64,000 nucleotides of DNA from Psychrobacillus sp040274765 (GCA_040274765.1 JBEMAY010000004.1:1-64000); one strand, 5' to 3'; shown: positions 28,001-36,892, numbered from the stretch's first letter. Notes: generated by a model not told the origin, from the letters alone. Translations and numbers: made by a program.

Positions 28001-28228
28001 TTAACAGAAACATCTGTAGGGTTTACAGAGCGCATATGATAGCAAAAAACTGGTCCATTAAGGTTTATTTATAAAGTTTCTTCGGAGCATTAAACTATTT
28101 ATGATAACAATTTATTAATGCAGGCTGCTATCGCAACCAGGAGAAAAGTAAAACCATTAAATTATTCGATCGATTATGCGGGAGAGTGGGGAAAGAGTAA
28201 TAAGAGATGTACTTTTAAACGTTAAATT

Positions 28229-28256
28229 AGCAACGTCTTAAAGGACGTTGCTTTCT
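28229..28256. terminator. short perfect hairpin between convergent genes
   Basis: A 9-bp perfect stem (AGCAACGTC/GACGTTGCT) with a 6-nt loop and a modest T-rich tail lies between the ATPase and acetyltransferase genes. The rest of this gap (28001-28228) holds nothing I can recognise. Confidence 0.6.
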
Positions 28257-28272
28257 TTGACTAAAGTATCCT

Positions 28273-28863
28273 CTAATGTAAGATAAAGGTTTCTTTCAAT
28301 TTATTCATTTCTCTCATTTCTTCCCACTCTTTTCGCAATATCCCCATCTTAATCGCATCAAAATACTCACCGTCAACCATTCTAGCATTTCTTATTCGTG
28401 CTTCTTCTTTCATTCCAATTCTTTCTGCTACCTTCATCATTCTTACATTACCTGACCATGTTGACATGCCTAACCGATGTAAATCAGTAAAAGTGAATAA
28501 GAAATCTATCCAAAGTTTATAAGCCTCAGTTCCATAACCTCCATTCCAGTAATTATGATCATAAATAACTATTCCGGTTTCTAACCAATTGGTATTTCTA
28601 TCTACCCAATAAGAGCCTACTGTTCCAATTAATTTATCACCTACAAAAATGATAAGTGTATTGGGTGTGTTTGGTGCTATCTCATAGTCTTTATCCCAAT
28701 TTATTTTAAACTCTTCTTTTGTTATTTTAGTTTCAGGTATGTAAGGTCCGTTCCATTTCTTCGCTTCTTGTTTCGTTTCTTCATATTTCCAATAATATAA
28801 GTCATCAATATCTTGTTCGGTAGCCTCTTTCAATTCAATTTTTTGTCCTACAATTTTTATCAT
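28273..28863 (-). CDS. GNAT family N-acetyltransferase (RimJ/RimL-like)
   Basis: 196 residues from ATG at 28863. An earlier ATG (28890) lies upstream of the AAGGAGG site at 28876-28882 and is rejected. The C-terminal half has the acetyl-CoA-binding region GIVIYDHNYWNGGYGTEAY and the helix GMKEEARIRNARMVDGEYFD typical of the RimJ-type enzymes. These acetylate ribosomal proteins, other N-termini or small amines, and the substrate is not predictable here. Confidence 0.82.
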   Translation of the reverse strand: MIKIVGQKIELKEATEQDIDDLYYWKYEETKQEAKKWNGPYIPETKITKEEFKINWDKDYEIAPNTPNTLIIFVGDKLIGTVGSYWVDRNTNWLETGIVIYDHNYWNGGYGTEAYKLWIDFLFTFTDLHRLGMSTWSGNVRMMKVAERIGMKEEARIRNARMVDGEYFDAIKMGILRKEWEEMREMNKLKETFILH

Positions 28864-29117
28864 ATTTGTGAATTTCCTCCTTAATGTCACTTAATCTAAT
28901 ATTAACATAATATTCAACTAGTTTTCAGAAGGTTTTTGTAGTAAAAGTACTGTAAGGTGTAATATGGATTTTTATTGCAATCCATTTATTAGTTATATCA
29001 CAATGATTTATACCATTAGAAAAGTTATTTATTCCTTCATTAGCTGCAATGCCTTTATTCCTTTTCTAATCGTTGCAGGGAGGCGACGGATAGGTTCAAG
29101 CCATAAGATTATCAAAA

Positions 29118-29157
29118 TAGGAGTGTTGTCGTGACTTAAGTCACGACAACACTCCTA
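29118..29157. repeat. perfect 40-bp palindrome in a 615-bp gap
   Basis: Bases 29118-29157 are a perfect inverted repeat with no loop, centred on GTGACTTAAGTCAC. The flanks are AATAG.. and ..AAAATTT, so it is not a standard terminator on the plus strand. The surrounding gap (28864-29478) contains no gene I can support. Two similar short strings, AAGATTATC, occur near 29105 and 29187. Confidence 0.8.
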
Positions 29158-29478
29158 AAATTTCTTCGATAAAGATAAGACCTAAGATTATCCAAAGCGG
29201 CCCAGAAACGAATAGATATCCACCACCAAAATGTTGTTCCTCAGTTTATCACATATCCAAAGCAAACCAAAAACTAATAGTCCCTGGCTTTAGTTTTTGT
29301 TAAAGGAAGACTAGCATATGACACAGTTTGGACGAATACTTTTTTATTTTCTCTCTATTTCTGTTTAAAACATAGCGATTGAAACGCAGCTTTGTTAAAA
29401 TTAACGATGATAAGTCTTGTTTTAGGGAATAAATAAACAAGACAATTTTATGTTGACCCGATGTAGAGGAGGATTACC

Positions 29479-30924
29479 TTGAAATTTATAAAATGGCTTG
29501 TTTGTAGTGTACTTTTCAGCAGCCTATGGATGACAACTACTTTTAGTGCTCAAGCAGCAGCTGATTCATCTATACAAAATGAAAGTATTTATGACTTATA
29601 CGTGGACAGATATTTTAACAGTACAGTTGCTAATGACTTCAATGTTAACATTAAAGATCATCTTGCCTTCGCTGGTGGAGACTTTAAAGGGATTATGGAT
29701 AAAATGGATCATATACGTGATTTAGGCTTTACAATTCTCTCTATTGGTCCAGTTTTTTCTACAGAATCCTATGATGGTAAAGCAATTTTAGATTTCAATG
29801 AAATTGAAAAACATTTTGGAACAGCGGAAGAATTTGAAGCCTTGATAGAAAAAACTCATAATCAAAAGATGAAGCTTATGATAGAATTTCCATTGAATAA
29901 CTATAGTGCTCAACATACTTGGGCTAATGATGAGGACAAGCAAGATTGGATCCTTTCCAAAGATGGTGCACTTCAACTTGATTTAGAAAATCCAGAAGTA
30001 CAAAATGAGCTTTTAGACACTATTGTAGCCTTTGCTAATGAGTACGAAATTGATGCAGTGAAAATTTCTGAAATTGAAGGCGCGCCGACAGAATTTATAA
30101 ACCAAATGATTACCGCATTAAAAGAAGTAAGAAATCCTATGTATGTTATTGCTTTAGAGGAAAGCGATGCTAATTTCGACGTCAACTATTCAGAACAGCG
30201 TATGATTGATTTTAGAGATGCATTTAAAAACACAGATTATCCTTCAGACGTTATTAATACTGTGAAGTCCAATGATTTACTGTTAATTGATAATTTAGAG
30301 TCAGAACGTTTTACTTACCACAGTGCGTTGGAAAATATGTTCCCGCCAACAAGAATTCGGTCAGCTATGGGGACGTTGCTGACATTGCCGGGAGTTCCTT
30401 ATATGACATATGGAACGGAAATTGCGATGAATGGTCAGGTACCGGAAGAAAGTCACCAAATTATGAATTTCCGTGTAGATGAAGAATTAATCGAGTATAT
30501 TCAGGACGTTAACTCTATTCGTAATAAATCAGCTGCACTTAGATCTAGTGACATAGAAGTCCTGAAAAATGAAAATGGCTATGCAGTATATAAGCGTGAA
30601 GCAGGTGAAGAAACGTTTCTAATAGTCGTAAATAATACTAGTGCTACTCAACGTATCGATCTTTCTAGTGAGATAATCGGAGAAGACAAGGAAGTAAGAG
30701 GTATTTTTGAATCTGATTTAATTAGAACAACAGACGATGGCTCGTATCGCATAGTCATTGATCGTGAGATTGTGGAAGTCTTTCAAGTAACAGATCGTAA
30801 AGGATTAAATACGGCTTATATAATTGCGATGACAATTTCATACTTACTGTTTATCTTATTCCTTGTGATTGTTTGGAAAAAAGGGAAGCAAAGAAGAAGA
30901 GACGATGAAAACAAGGCGAAATAA
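29479..30924 (+). CDS. membrane-anchored GH13 alpha-amylase-like protein, catalytic residues lost
   Basis: 481 residues from TTG behind AGAGGAGG. A signal peptide (ends near TFSAQA), a GH13 barrel with a beta-sandwich, a C-terminal membrane helix (about 445-465) and a basic tail (KKGKQRRRRDDENK-like) are visible. The fold is clear from LTLPGVPYMTYGTEIAMNG and DLENPEVQNELLDTI. The catalytic motifs are not intact: region II reads DAVKIS, with Ser197 where the nucleophile Asp belongs and Lys195 for Arg, and region IV reads DNLESERF instead of DNHDxxRF. One acid remains in region III (Glu227/228). It is probably a pseudo-enzyme facing the cell exterior; sugar binding is possible. Confidence 0.82.
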   Translation: MKFIKWLVCSVLFSSLWMTTTFSAQAAADSSIQNESIYDLYVDRYFNSTVANDFNVNIKDHLAFAGGDFKGIMDKMDHIRDLGFTILSIGPVFSTESYDGKAILDFNEIEKHFGTAEEFEALIEKTHNQKMKLMIEFPLNNYSAQHTWANDEDKQDWILSKDGALQLDLENPEVQNELLDTIVAFANEYEIDAVKISEIEGAPTEFINQMITALKEVRNPMYVIALEESDANFDVNYSEQRMIDFRDAFKNTDYPSDVINTVKSNDLLLIDNLESERFTYHSALENMFPPTRIRSAMGTLLTLPGVPYMTYGTEIAMNGQVPEESHQIMNFRVDEELIEYIQDVNSIRNKSAALRSSDIEVLKNENGYAVYKREAGEETFLIVVNNTSATQRIDLSSEIIGEDKEVRGIFESDLIRTTDDGSYRIVIDREIVEVFQVTDRKGLNTAYIIAMTISYLLFILFLVIVWKKGKQRRRDDENKAK

Positions 30925-30927
30925 TAA

Positions 30928-30970
30928 AAAAAACTATCTCTTGAGTGCCAAGAGATAGTTATTTTATTTA
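30928..30970 (+). terminator. terminator after the GH13-like gene
   Basis: An 11-bp perfect stem (AACTATCTCTT with AAGAGATAGTT, 30932-30942 and 30950-30960) is followed by a T-rich tail, immediately after the gene stop and just before the 125-bp array. Confidence 0.85.
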
Positions 30971-30982
30971 GAAAGATAAATT

Positions 30983-31550
30983 GCTGAGGAACTGCCTCCT
31001 CGCTTTTCTCCATTTGCCTGTCGGGGCAGTGACAGGCGCTTACGCTTTTGTTGATGTCTAGCTCCAGCGCCTTGCGCCTCGGGGTCAAATGGATAAAAGC
31101 TCCGGTGGCTGAGGAACTGCCTCCTCGCTTTTCTCCATTTGCCTGTCGGGGCAGTAACAGGCGCTTGCGCTTTTGTTGATGTCTAGCTCCAGCGCCTTGC
31201 CCCTCGGGGTCAAATGGATAAAAGCTCCGGTGGCTGAGGAACTGCCTCCTCGCTTTTCTCCATTTGCCTGTCGGGGCAGTAACAGGCGCTTGCGCTTTTG
31301 TTGATGTCTAGCTCCAGCGCCTTGCCCCTCGGGGTCAAATGGATAAAAGCTCCGGTGGCTGAGGAGCTGCCTCCACGCTTTTCTCCATTTGCCTGTCGGG
31401 GCAGTGACAGGCGCTTGCGCTTTTGTTGATGTCCAGCTCCAGCGCCTTGCCCCTCGGGGTCAAATGGATAAAAGCTCCGGTGGCTGAGGAGCTGCCTCCA
31501 CGCTTTTTTCCATTTGCCTGTCGGGGCAGTAACAGGCGCTTGCGCTTTTC
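30983..31550. repeat. tandem array, 4.5 copies of a 125-bp unit
   Basis: The start GCTGAGGA(A/G)CTGCCTCC recurs at 30983, 31108, 31233, 31358 and 31483, each exactly 125 bp apart. The fifth copy is cut off at about 31550. Copies differ at only a few bases. The unit is GC-rich against its surroundings and contains internal inverted repeats (GCCTG..CAGGC, GGCGC..GCGCC, GCCCC..GGGGT). It fills the whole gap between convergent genes and ends three bases from the next stop codon. The segment with CTAGCTCCAGCGCC resembles a dispersed repeat I recall from Bacillaceae genomes. Confidence 0.95.
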
Positions 31551-31553
31551 TTG

Positions 31554-32057
31554 TTAGTTATGCTCTGTATGAAGTGGAGGTAGGATTAACCATCCTTTTT
31601 CTTTCGTTAACTGCAGTAATTTTGCACCTAATTGTGCTTTCTTCATATGGAATTGACCATACATTGTAGCTATGTCTTCTCTTGTAGAAATACCCATTGC
31701 CTTACTGCAGGCTACTAATCCTGAAGCGCCATCCATTGCTAACGCAGCTGCAATTTCAGGATCATTGAATTTTGCACCTGGTGGAATATTTTCTACTTGA
31801 GCTACAGGACGCTCAGGAGGGGCAGGCGGAAGTCCAATACCATTTTCCTTGAGAATCCTTTCCAGATACTTGTTTTCATCCTTCATGGCATCCACGGAAT
31901 CTTCAAGAATTTTTTTAAGATCCGTATCTCCTGCGTGATTATAAAAGGTTTGGTGTGCAGCAATTAGTCCTTGGTTAGTTGTTAAATTAGTCCAAATAGC
32001 AAAAACTTCACCACAGTGTAATGGTTGCTCTTTTTGATTTCCAGATAAAATACCCAT
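31554..32057 (-). CDS. DUF3231 family protein
   Basis: 167 residues from ATG at 32057, chosen for TGGAGTG eight bases upstream and because single-domain members begin MGILSGNxK. A longer frame reaches 32123. Family strings are EVFAIWTNLTTNQGLIA, PPAPPERPVAQVENIPPGAKFNDPEIA and QFHMKKAQLGAKLLQLTKEKGWLI. The predicted helical bundle is related to the CotF/ferritin-like group. No biochemical role is known. The 3' end abuts the 125-bp array. Confidence 0.85.
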   Translation of the reverse strand: MGILSGNQKEQPLHCGEVFAIWTNLTTNQGLIAAHQTFYNHAGDTDLKKILEDSVDAMKDENKYLERILKENGIGLPPAPPERPVAQVENIPPGAKFNDPEIAAALAMDGASGLVACSKAMGISTREDIATMYGQFHMKKAQLGAKLLQLTKEKGWLILPPLHTEHN

Positions 32058-32146
32058 TTCTTCACTCCATTTCGTCATAAGTCGACATGATTTTTTCAGG
32101 TCGAACTTATTATGTGACAACATGGAGGAACTATTCGAATTCCATT

Positions 32147-32180
32147 AAAAAAGACAAATCTACTGGAAGATTTGTCTTTT
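32147..32180 (-). terminator. terminator after degV (usable both ways)
   Basis: Stem AAGACAAATC/GATTTGTCTT (32151-32160 with 32169-32178), flanked by an A run on the left and a T run on the right. On the minus strand it closes the HAD-degV unit. Confidence 0.85.
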
Positions 32181-32195
32181 AATCTATTAAAAGTT

Positions 32196-33047
32196 TTATG
32201 CTTCTTTGTTCAAAAAGAATACAGAGATTGCTCCAGGTCCAGTGTGGGCACCGATTGTGGAACCAATCATATGAATTTCAATATCTTTAGGCTGCATTTT
32301 TTCTAATATCATATCTTTTAGTTCCTGTGCACGATCTAATACATCTGCATGACTAATAGCAATTACTTGTCCTTCTAAATTTCCTCCACGTTCCTCGACT
32401 AATTCCACTATGCGCTTCATTACTTTCTTAGTGCCACGAATTTTTTCAATCGGTACAAGTTTGCCCTCTTCTACATGTAATACAGGCTTGATGTTTAATA
32501 GGCCACCGATAAATGCACTTGCTTTTGATACTCGTCCACCGCGGGCCATATAATCTAAGTCATCTACAGTAAACAAATGCTCCATATGCTTAGCGTTATA
32601 TCTAATTTTCTCTTCTATTTCTGTATAGCTTAGTCCTTCATCTCTTAGCTTAACTGCTTCTTTTACAAGAAGTCCATACCCAAGTGAAGCACATTTTGAA
32701 TCAATGATCGTTAGCTTCATCTCGGGATATGTCTCCATTAATTGTTCCTTCATCATGACAGCAGTGCTATAAGTACCTGATAACTCTGAGGAGAAAGCGA
32801 TGTAAATACCTTCTTCTCCTGACTTAGCAAGCTCCTCAAAAATACGAAGGAAATGTTCAGGAGAAGTTTGAGAAGTTTTAGGTTGCTTACCGTTTCTTAT
32901 CTCGGCATATACCTCTGTTGAATCGATATCGTTTATATCTTCATATTCTTTATCTTCAATGTGAACACGAAGTGGTGCTAGCTCGACTTGGTTTGTTTCA
33001 AAAAATAATTTTGGTAAGTCACTTGCACTGTCGGCAAATATTCTCAT
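32196..33047 (-). CDS. yitS: DegV family fatty-acid-binding protein
   Basis: 283 residues. DegV signature strings are ADSASDLPK at the start, KTSQTSPEHF, FSSELSGTYSTA, DSKCASLGYG and HTGPGAISVFF at the end. DegV/FakB proteins bind a fatty acid for phosphorylation by a FakA-type kinase. No kinase gene is nearby. It lies downstream of the HAD phosphatase on the same strand. The order degV, HAD, yitV, yitW resembles the B. subtilis yitS-yitW cluster, from which the symbol is taken. Confidence 0.85.
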   Translation of the reverse strand: MRIFADSASDLPKLFFETNQVELAPLRVHIEDKEYEDINDIDSTEVYAEIRNGKQPKTSQTSPEHFLRIFEELAKSGEEGIYIAFSSELSGTYSTAVMMKEQLMETYPEMKLTIIDSKCASLGYGLLVKEAVKLRDEGLSYTEIEEKIRYNAKHMEHLFTVDDLDYMARGGRVSKASAFIGGLLNIKPVLHVEEGKLVPIEKIRGTKKVMKRIVELVEERGGNLEGQVIAISHADVLDRAQELKDMILEKMQPKDIEIHMIGSTIGAHTGPGAISVFFLNKEA

Positions 33048-33076
33048 TTTTGTCCTCCTAAAATTTGTGAATTATG

Positions 33077-33886
33077 TTAATTCAATTTTAATCTTTCTCT
33101 TAAGAATTCTGCAATACCATCTTCATTATTTGTTGCAGTTATTTCATTGGCGATATTTTGCAAAGGGGAAATTGCATTTCCCATTGCAACCCCCACACCA
33201 GCATATTCAATCATCTCTAAATCGTTATCCTCGTCTCCAAAGGCAATGATTCTTTCTTTTGGGATATTTAAATATTTGGATACATGGTCTAAACCTACTG
33301 CTTTATTGAGGCCATGTCTAACAATTTCTATAACATCCCAAGGTGCTCCCCAACGTCGGTGGTCAATAACTTCTGCATGAACCTCTTTTAAATGCTTTCT
33401 CACATCATCTACTGAATTTTCCTCTGCATGTATGAGTAAACTAGTTGGATCGGCTTGTAAAAATTGACGAAGATCCCCAGTAGTGATGTTAGGATTTCCT
33501 TGCACTAAAGCGGAGATCATTTGTTCATCATGATAATGTAAGTATACGTCATCTAAGACTTCTGCGAGCATATTTTTGATCGAATAGCTTTGTACTGCTT
33601 CTACCACTTCTTTTACAACCTTCAGGCTAATTGGCTTATGTATCGTATTCCATGAATGATTTCTTGGGTGGTGGACGAATGCGCCGTTAAAATTGACGAT
33701 AGGAGTAGTTAGCCCCAATTCATGGTAATACATTGCACTAGCACGATAGGGTCTACCCGTTGCAATCATTACTTCATGGCCTTCTTCTTTTGCTTTAAGT
33801 AAAGTCTTTTTAGTGTTATCAGAAATAACCTTTTGATCGGTTAATAAAGTACCATCTAGGTCTAATACGATTAAATGTCGTTCCAT
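33077..33886 (-). CDS. yitU: Cof-type HAD hydrolase (YitU-like)
   Basis: 269 residues. HAD motif I is DLDGTLLT (residues 9-16), motif II lies near ATGRP, and the Cof signature is FGDEDNDLEMIEYAG near the C-terminus with an IIB-type cap between. Members dephosphorylate sugar phosphates or flavin precursors. B. subtilis YitU has been linked to riboflavin-precursor dephosphorylation. A GAGGGGG ribosome site precedes the ATG. It is probably co-transcribed with degV, 29 bases downstream. Confidence 0.85.
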   Translation of the reverse strand: MERHLIVLDLDGTLLTDQKVISDNTKKTLLKAKEEGHEVMIATGRPYRASAMYYHELGLTTPIVNFNGAFVHHPRNHSWNTIHKPISLKVVKEVVEAVQSYSIKNMLAEVLDDVYLHYHDEQMISALVQGNPNITTGDLRQFLQADPTSLLIHAEENSVDDVRKHLKEVHAEVIDHRRWGAPWDVIEIVRHGLNKAVGLDHVSKYLNIPKERIIAFGDEDNDLEMIEYAGVGVAMGNAISPLQNIANEITATNNEDGIAEFLRERLKLN

Positions 33887-34019
33887 ATATCTATTCCCCC
33901 TCTATTATTAAAGTTTAGCTTGTTCCAGAAGTTCCGTCAAAATGTATCGGTTTGCTATTTTGTAAAAAAACGTTTACTTTGTTAAAATAGTAATATTACA
34001 AATAAGGGGTGTATATTCA

Positions 34020-34778
34020 ATGATTACTAATTTAGAAAATTGGGGAGACATCCCTGTGCTACATATATCGAAAGAAAATTTTACAAAAGATGCCCCAGTA
34101 GTCTTTTTCTTACATGGTTTTGAAAGTGCTAAAGAGCATAACTTACACTATGCATACCAGTTAGTCAATAAGGGCTGTAGAGTAATTATGCCTGATGCGC
34201 ATTTACACGGAGATCGAGATATCGCTCTCGACCAAATACAGATCAGTCTTCGCTTCTGGGAGATTGTTTTAACATCCATTGAAGAGCTTGGAAAACTAAA
34301 AGATGTTTTGAAGGAACGTGGATATGACAATGGTCAAAAGATAGCTGTTGCCGGGACTTCGATGGGAGGAATTACTACACTGGGCTGTCTAACTGCATAC
34401 CCATGGATTGATGCAGCGGCTATTATGATGGGAACACCAGGGTATGTAAATCTTGCGAAAGATCAAATGACTTTAGTTGAACAAAGAGGCTTTAAAATTC
34501 CTATGAATGAAGAAGAAAAGCAAAAAATGTTTGATACACTTTCTATATTTGATGCCTCTAAGCAACTTGATAAATTAGAAAACAAACCACTATTTTTCTG
34601 GCATGGTATGAAGGATGAAGTAGTACCATTTGCACCTACTAACAAGTTTGTGGAAGATTTGATTGAAAAATTTGGGGATGCTCGAATAGAATTTATGAAA
34701 GAAAAAAGTGTAGGTCATGCAGTTTCTAGAAAAGGAATGCTGCGGGCAACTGAATGGTTAGCCAACTGTTTGGCATAA
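34020..34778 (+). CDS. yitV: alpha/beta hydrolase (YitV-like esterase)
   Basis: 252 residues. The oxyanion region is FFLHGFESAKEHN, the nucleophile is in GTSMGG, Asp lies in HGMKDEVVP and His in VGHAVSR, so the catalytic triad is complete. Length and sequence pattern match B. subtilis YitV, a prolyl-oligopeptidase-type hydrolase of unknown substrate. It is divergent from the HAD gene and is followed by yitW as in B. subtilis. Confidence 0.88.
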   Translation: MITNLENWGDIPVLHISKENFTKDAPVVFFLHGFESAKEHNLHYAYQLVNKGCRVIMPDAHLHGDRDIALDQIQISLRFWEIVLTSIEELGKLKDVLKERGYDNGQKIAVAGTSMGGITTLGCLTAYPWIDAAAIMMGTPGYVNLAKDQMTLVEQRGFKIPMNEEEKQKMFDTLSIFDASKQLDKLENKPLFFWHGMKDEVVPFAPTNKFVEDLIEKFGDARIEFMKEKSVGHAVSRKGMLRATEWLANCLA

Positions 34779-34826
34779 TAGATATATCTTTGTTATGATG
34801 AATGAAAGATGTAAGGAGGTATTAGT

Positions 34827-35135
34827 ATGGATCAAGATATGAAAGATAGTATGATGGCAGCGCTGGAAAATGTAATTGACCCAGAGCTAGGCGTGGATAT
34901 TGTTAATTTAGGTTTAGTATATGATGTAGACCTTACGGAAGAGGGACAAGCAACTGTTACGATGACATTAACTTCTATAGGATGCCCGATGGGTCCAATG
35001 ATTGTAGACCAGGTTAAAACAGCTTTAGCTGAATTACCGGAAATTAAAGATACGGAAGTTAACATTGTTTGGAATCCACCATGGTCAAAAGATAATATGT
35101 CTCGTTACGCAAAAATTGCATTAGGTATTCGATAA
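34827..35135 (+). CDS. yitW: MIP18/PaaD-like iron-sulfur assembly protein YitW
   Basis: 102 residues, the whole length being a DUF59/MIP18 domain. It opens with ENVIDPELGVDIVNLGLVYDV and has the reactive cysteine in TSIGCPMG, ending VWNPPWSKDNMS. SufT-type proteins help mature Fe-S proteins. AAGGAGG precedes the ATG. Its terminator has been split by the insertion sequence that follows. Confidence 0.9.
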   Translation: MDQDMKDSMMAALENVIDPELGVDIVNLGLVYDVDLTEEGQATVTMTLTSIGCPMGPMIVDQVKTALAELPEIKDTEVNIVWNPPWSKDNMSRYAKIALGIR

Positions 35136-35157
35136 AAAAACATCCCGACCAGATAAT
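35134..35157 (+). terminator. left half of the yitW terminator, split by the IS
   Basis: ACATCCCGACC (35140-35150) would pair with GGCGGGATGT (36872-36881), which is followed by six T. The two arms are now 1.7 kb apart because the IS lies in the loop. The loop sequence AGATAAT belongs to the duplicated target. Confidence 0.75.
35149..35157. repeat. left 9-bp target-site duplication of the IS
   Basis: CCAGATAAT occurs directly outside both IS ends (35149-35157 and 36863-36871). Confidence 0.85.
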
Positions 35158-36862
35158 GAGGGCACTGAAAAACTAACGAGTTTTAAAATCTAATTGGTTT
35201 TTCAACCAAAAATAAGGCACTTTCTGTTCAATTCGAACGGAAAGTGCCTTATTTCATTGTCTATTTCTTACTCTTTTTCATTTAGTAGTTTCATGATCCG
35301 TTTCAGGTTGACAGCGAATATAGTTGTGGCACCTTGTATTTCCATGCCAAATAAACCCGCTGATTTTGCCGTTTTATAGCCGTGCGGATTTTTAATCTCA
35401 CTATTTTTCGCCTCAATTTTATAGCGTTTTTTGGCTAGTTCTTTGAAGGCCTCAGTTTCTTGGAAGGCCGCTTGTTCTTCATGCCATTTGATTTCAATGA
35501 GATGCTATACGTTTTACTTTTCGCACCTTCTGTATAGCAGCCTTCACGCATTGGACAAACTTTACATTTTTCGATGTCAAAATAAAAGGTGATTTTTTGA
35601 TTTTGATTTTCATTTTTCTTTCCAGTCCGTGCTTTTCGAATCGCCATGTGCCCGACTGGGCACACAAACATACCGGCATCTTTATTAAAATCAAATGCAA
35701 TTTTTCTTTGACCGTTACCATTTGTGATAACGGGATTTAATTTCGAAATTAATTGAAGTTCTTCCGATTTGGCGTATTGTAAATTATCTTTGCCTGAATA
35801 AGCCGTGTCTCCAATGATCGTCTCGATGTCCATCCCTGTCCCTTTACTTTTCTCTACTAATTCTTGAAGATATTGACCATCACTTTTTTCACCAGTTGTT
35901 ACAATCGCGGCTGTGATAATTCGTTCATCACTCATCGCGATATGCGTTTTGAATCCAAAGAAAGCCGAGTCTGCCGATTTATGTCCGACACGCGCATCAG
36001 GATCTTTTGAATGACCCAACTGTGTATCGTAATCATCGATGACTTCTTTTAAGACATTTAGTTTTTCTTTCACAGCGGGGATTTGTGCTACTTTTGATTG
36101 TGTTTCGACGACTTCCACAACTCGGCGGCAATAATCCAATTCCTCCGTCACTTCATTTGAAGTTGGCTTTATAGGAAACTTTCCGACCATTTCTTCCTCG
36201 AGTTGGTAAACCGTTTTACGCACATTTTTTGATTTTTCTTGTAAAAACTCTTTTGGTGATTTTTGATTATAACGAGCTTTTGTGTGAGTTGCATCGACAA
36301 TAACGGTTTTACTGGTGATAAGCCCTTTTTCCAACGCAATTTCAACCGTCTTTCCAATGAGTAAATCTAATAGATTCATGTCTTGGAGACGAAGGCGGCG
36401 AAATTTTGTAAGAGAACTGGAATCAATGACCTCTTCTTCTGGTGACATATCTAGAAAATATTTAAACGACATATCGAATTTTGAACGCTCTACGAGATCG
36501 GCATCTGATAGGTCATGTATGGCTTTCAACAGTAAATATTTGAACATACGAATAGGTGGAATCGCATTTCTACCATTATCCAAACAATATTTTGATTTTA
36601 ATTCGTCTAAGATAAATGAAAAATCGACGAGCTCGTTGATTTGGCGAAGCATATTATCTTTTGGGATAACTAAATCATACAAAGCAATATAAGGGCTCAA
36701 ATTTAGTGTTTCTTGTTTGGAAATCATGGTTGCGTCACCTCTAGTTAGTTTTACTCATTATACTATGATAAGAGGATGTAAGATAAAGAAAAAGCGATTG
36801 CGTGAACAGAAATCTGTTCACGCAATCGCTTTAGTAATTTCATTGACTTTTTCAGTGCCCTC
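35158..36862. mobile_element. IS1182-family insertion sequence, 1705 bp
   Basis: The ends are matching inverted repeats: GAGGGCACTGAAAAA at the left and its complement at the right (15 bp). They are bounded by the 9-bp duplication CCAGATAAT. Inside each end is a strong hairpin: 35210-35255 on the left and a perfect 19-bp stem at 36792-36833 on the right. These probably shield the transposase from outside transcription. The single gene is a DDE transposase on the minus strand, now frameshifted. Confidence 0.92.
35268..36727 (-). pseudogene. IS1182-type transposase, frameshifted near its C-terminus
   Basis: The first 400-odd residues are intact. An N-terminal DUF772 region (LVIPKDNMLRQINELVDFSFI) is followed by the DDE core with VIVDATHTKARYN and TIIGDTAYSG. 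After TYSIS the frame shifts and stops at 35435. The expected end (LIEIKWHEEQAAFQETEAF... to LLNEKE, stop 35268-35270) is present and open in another frame, starting near 35500. A one-base loss (or two-base gain) at about 35495-35515 explains it. A sequencing error in a multi-copy IS is the alternative. The right-hand start ATG at 36727 has GAGGTGACG upstream. Confidence 0.85.
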
Positions 36863-36871
36863 CCAGATAAT

Positions 36872-36886
36872 GGCGGGATGTTTTTT
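36872..36886 (+). terminator. right half of the yitW terminator
   Basis: GGCGGGATG followed by TTTTTT is the 3' arm and U-tract of the terminator whose 5' arm lies at 35140-35150 on the other side of the IS. Confidence 0.7.
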
Positions 36887-36892
36887 ATAGTT

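Noticed and set aside
27191..28890. ATPase plus acetyltransferase as a toxin-antitoxin or defence pair
   Set aside because: They are convergent, separated by about 270 bp with a hairpin between, and each has its own ribosome site. Nothing links them.
30983..31550. CRISPR array or rRNA-like structured RNA
   Set aside because: The 125-bp units are identical throughout, with no variable spacer, and do not resemble rRNA or tRNA.
31480..31553. Terminator of the DUF3231 gene
   Set aside because: The hairpins here belong to the 125-bp repeat and lack a clean T run on the minus strand.
36169..36692. Additional genes inside the IS
   Set aside because: Frames on both strands are shadows of the transposase.
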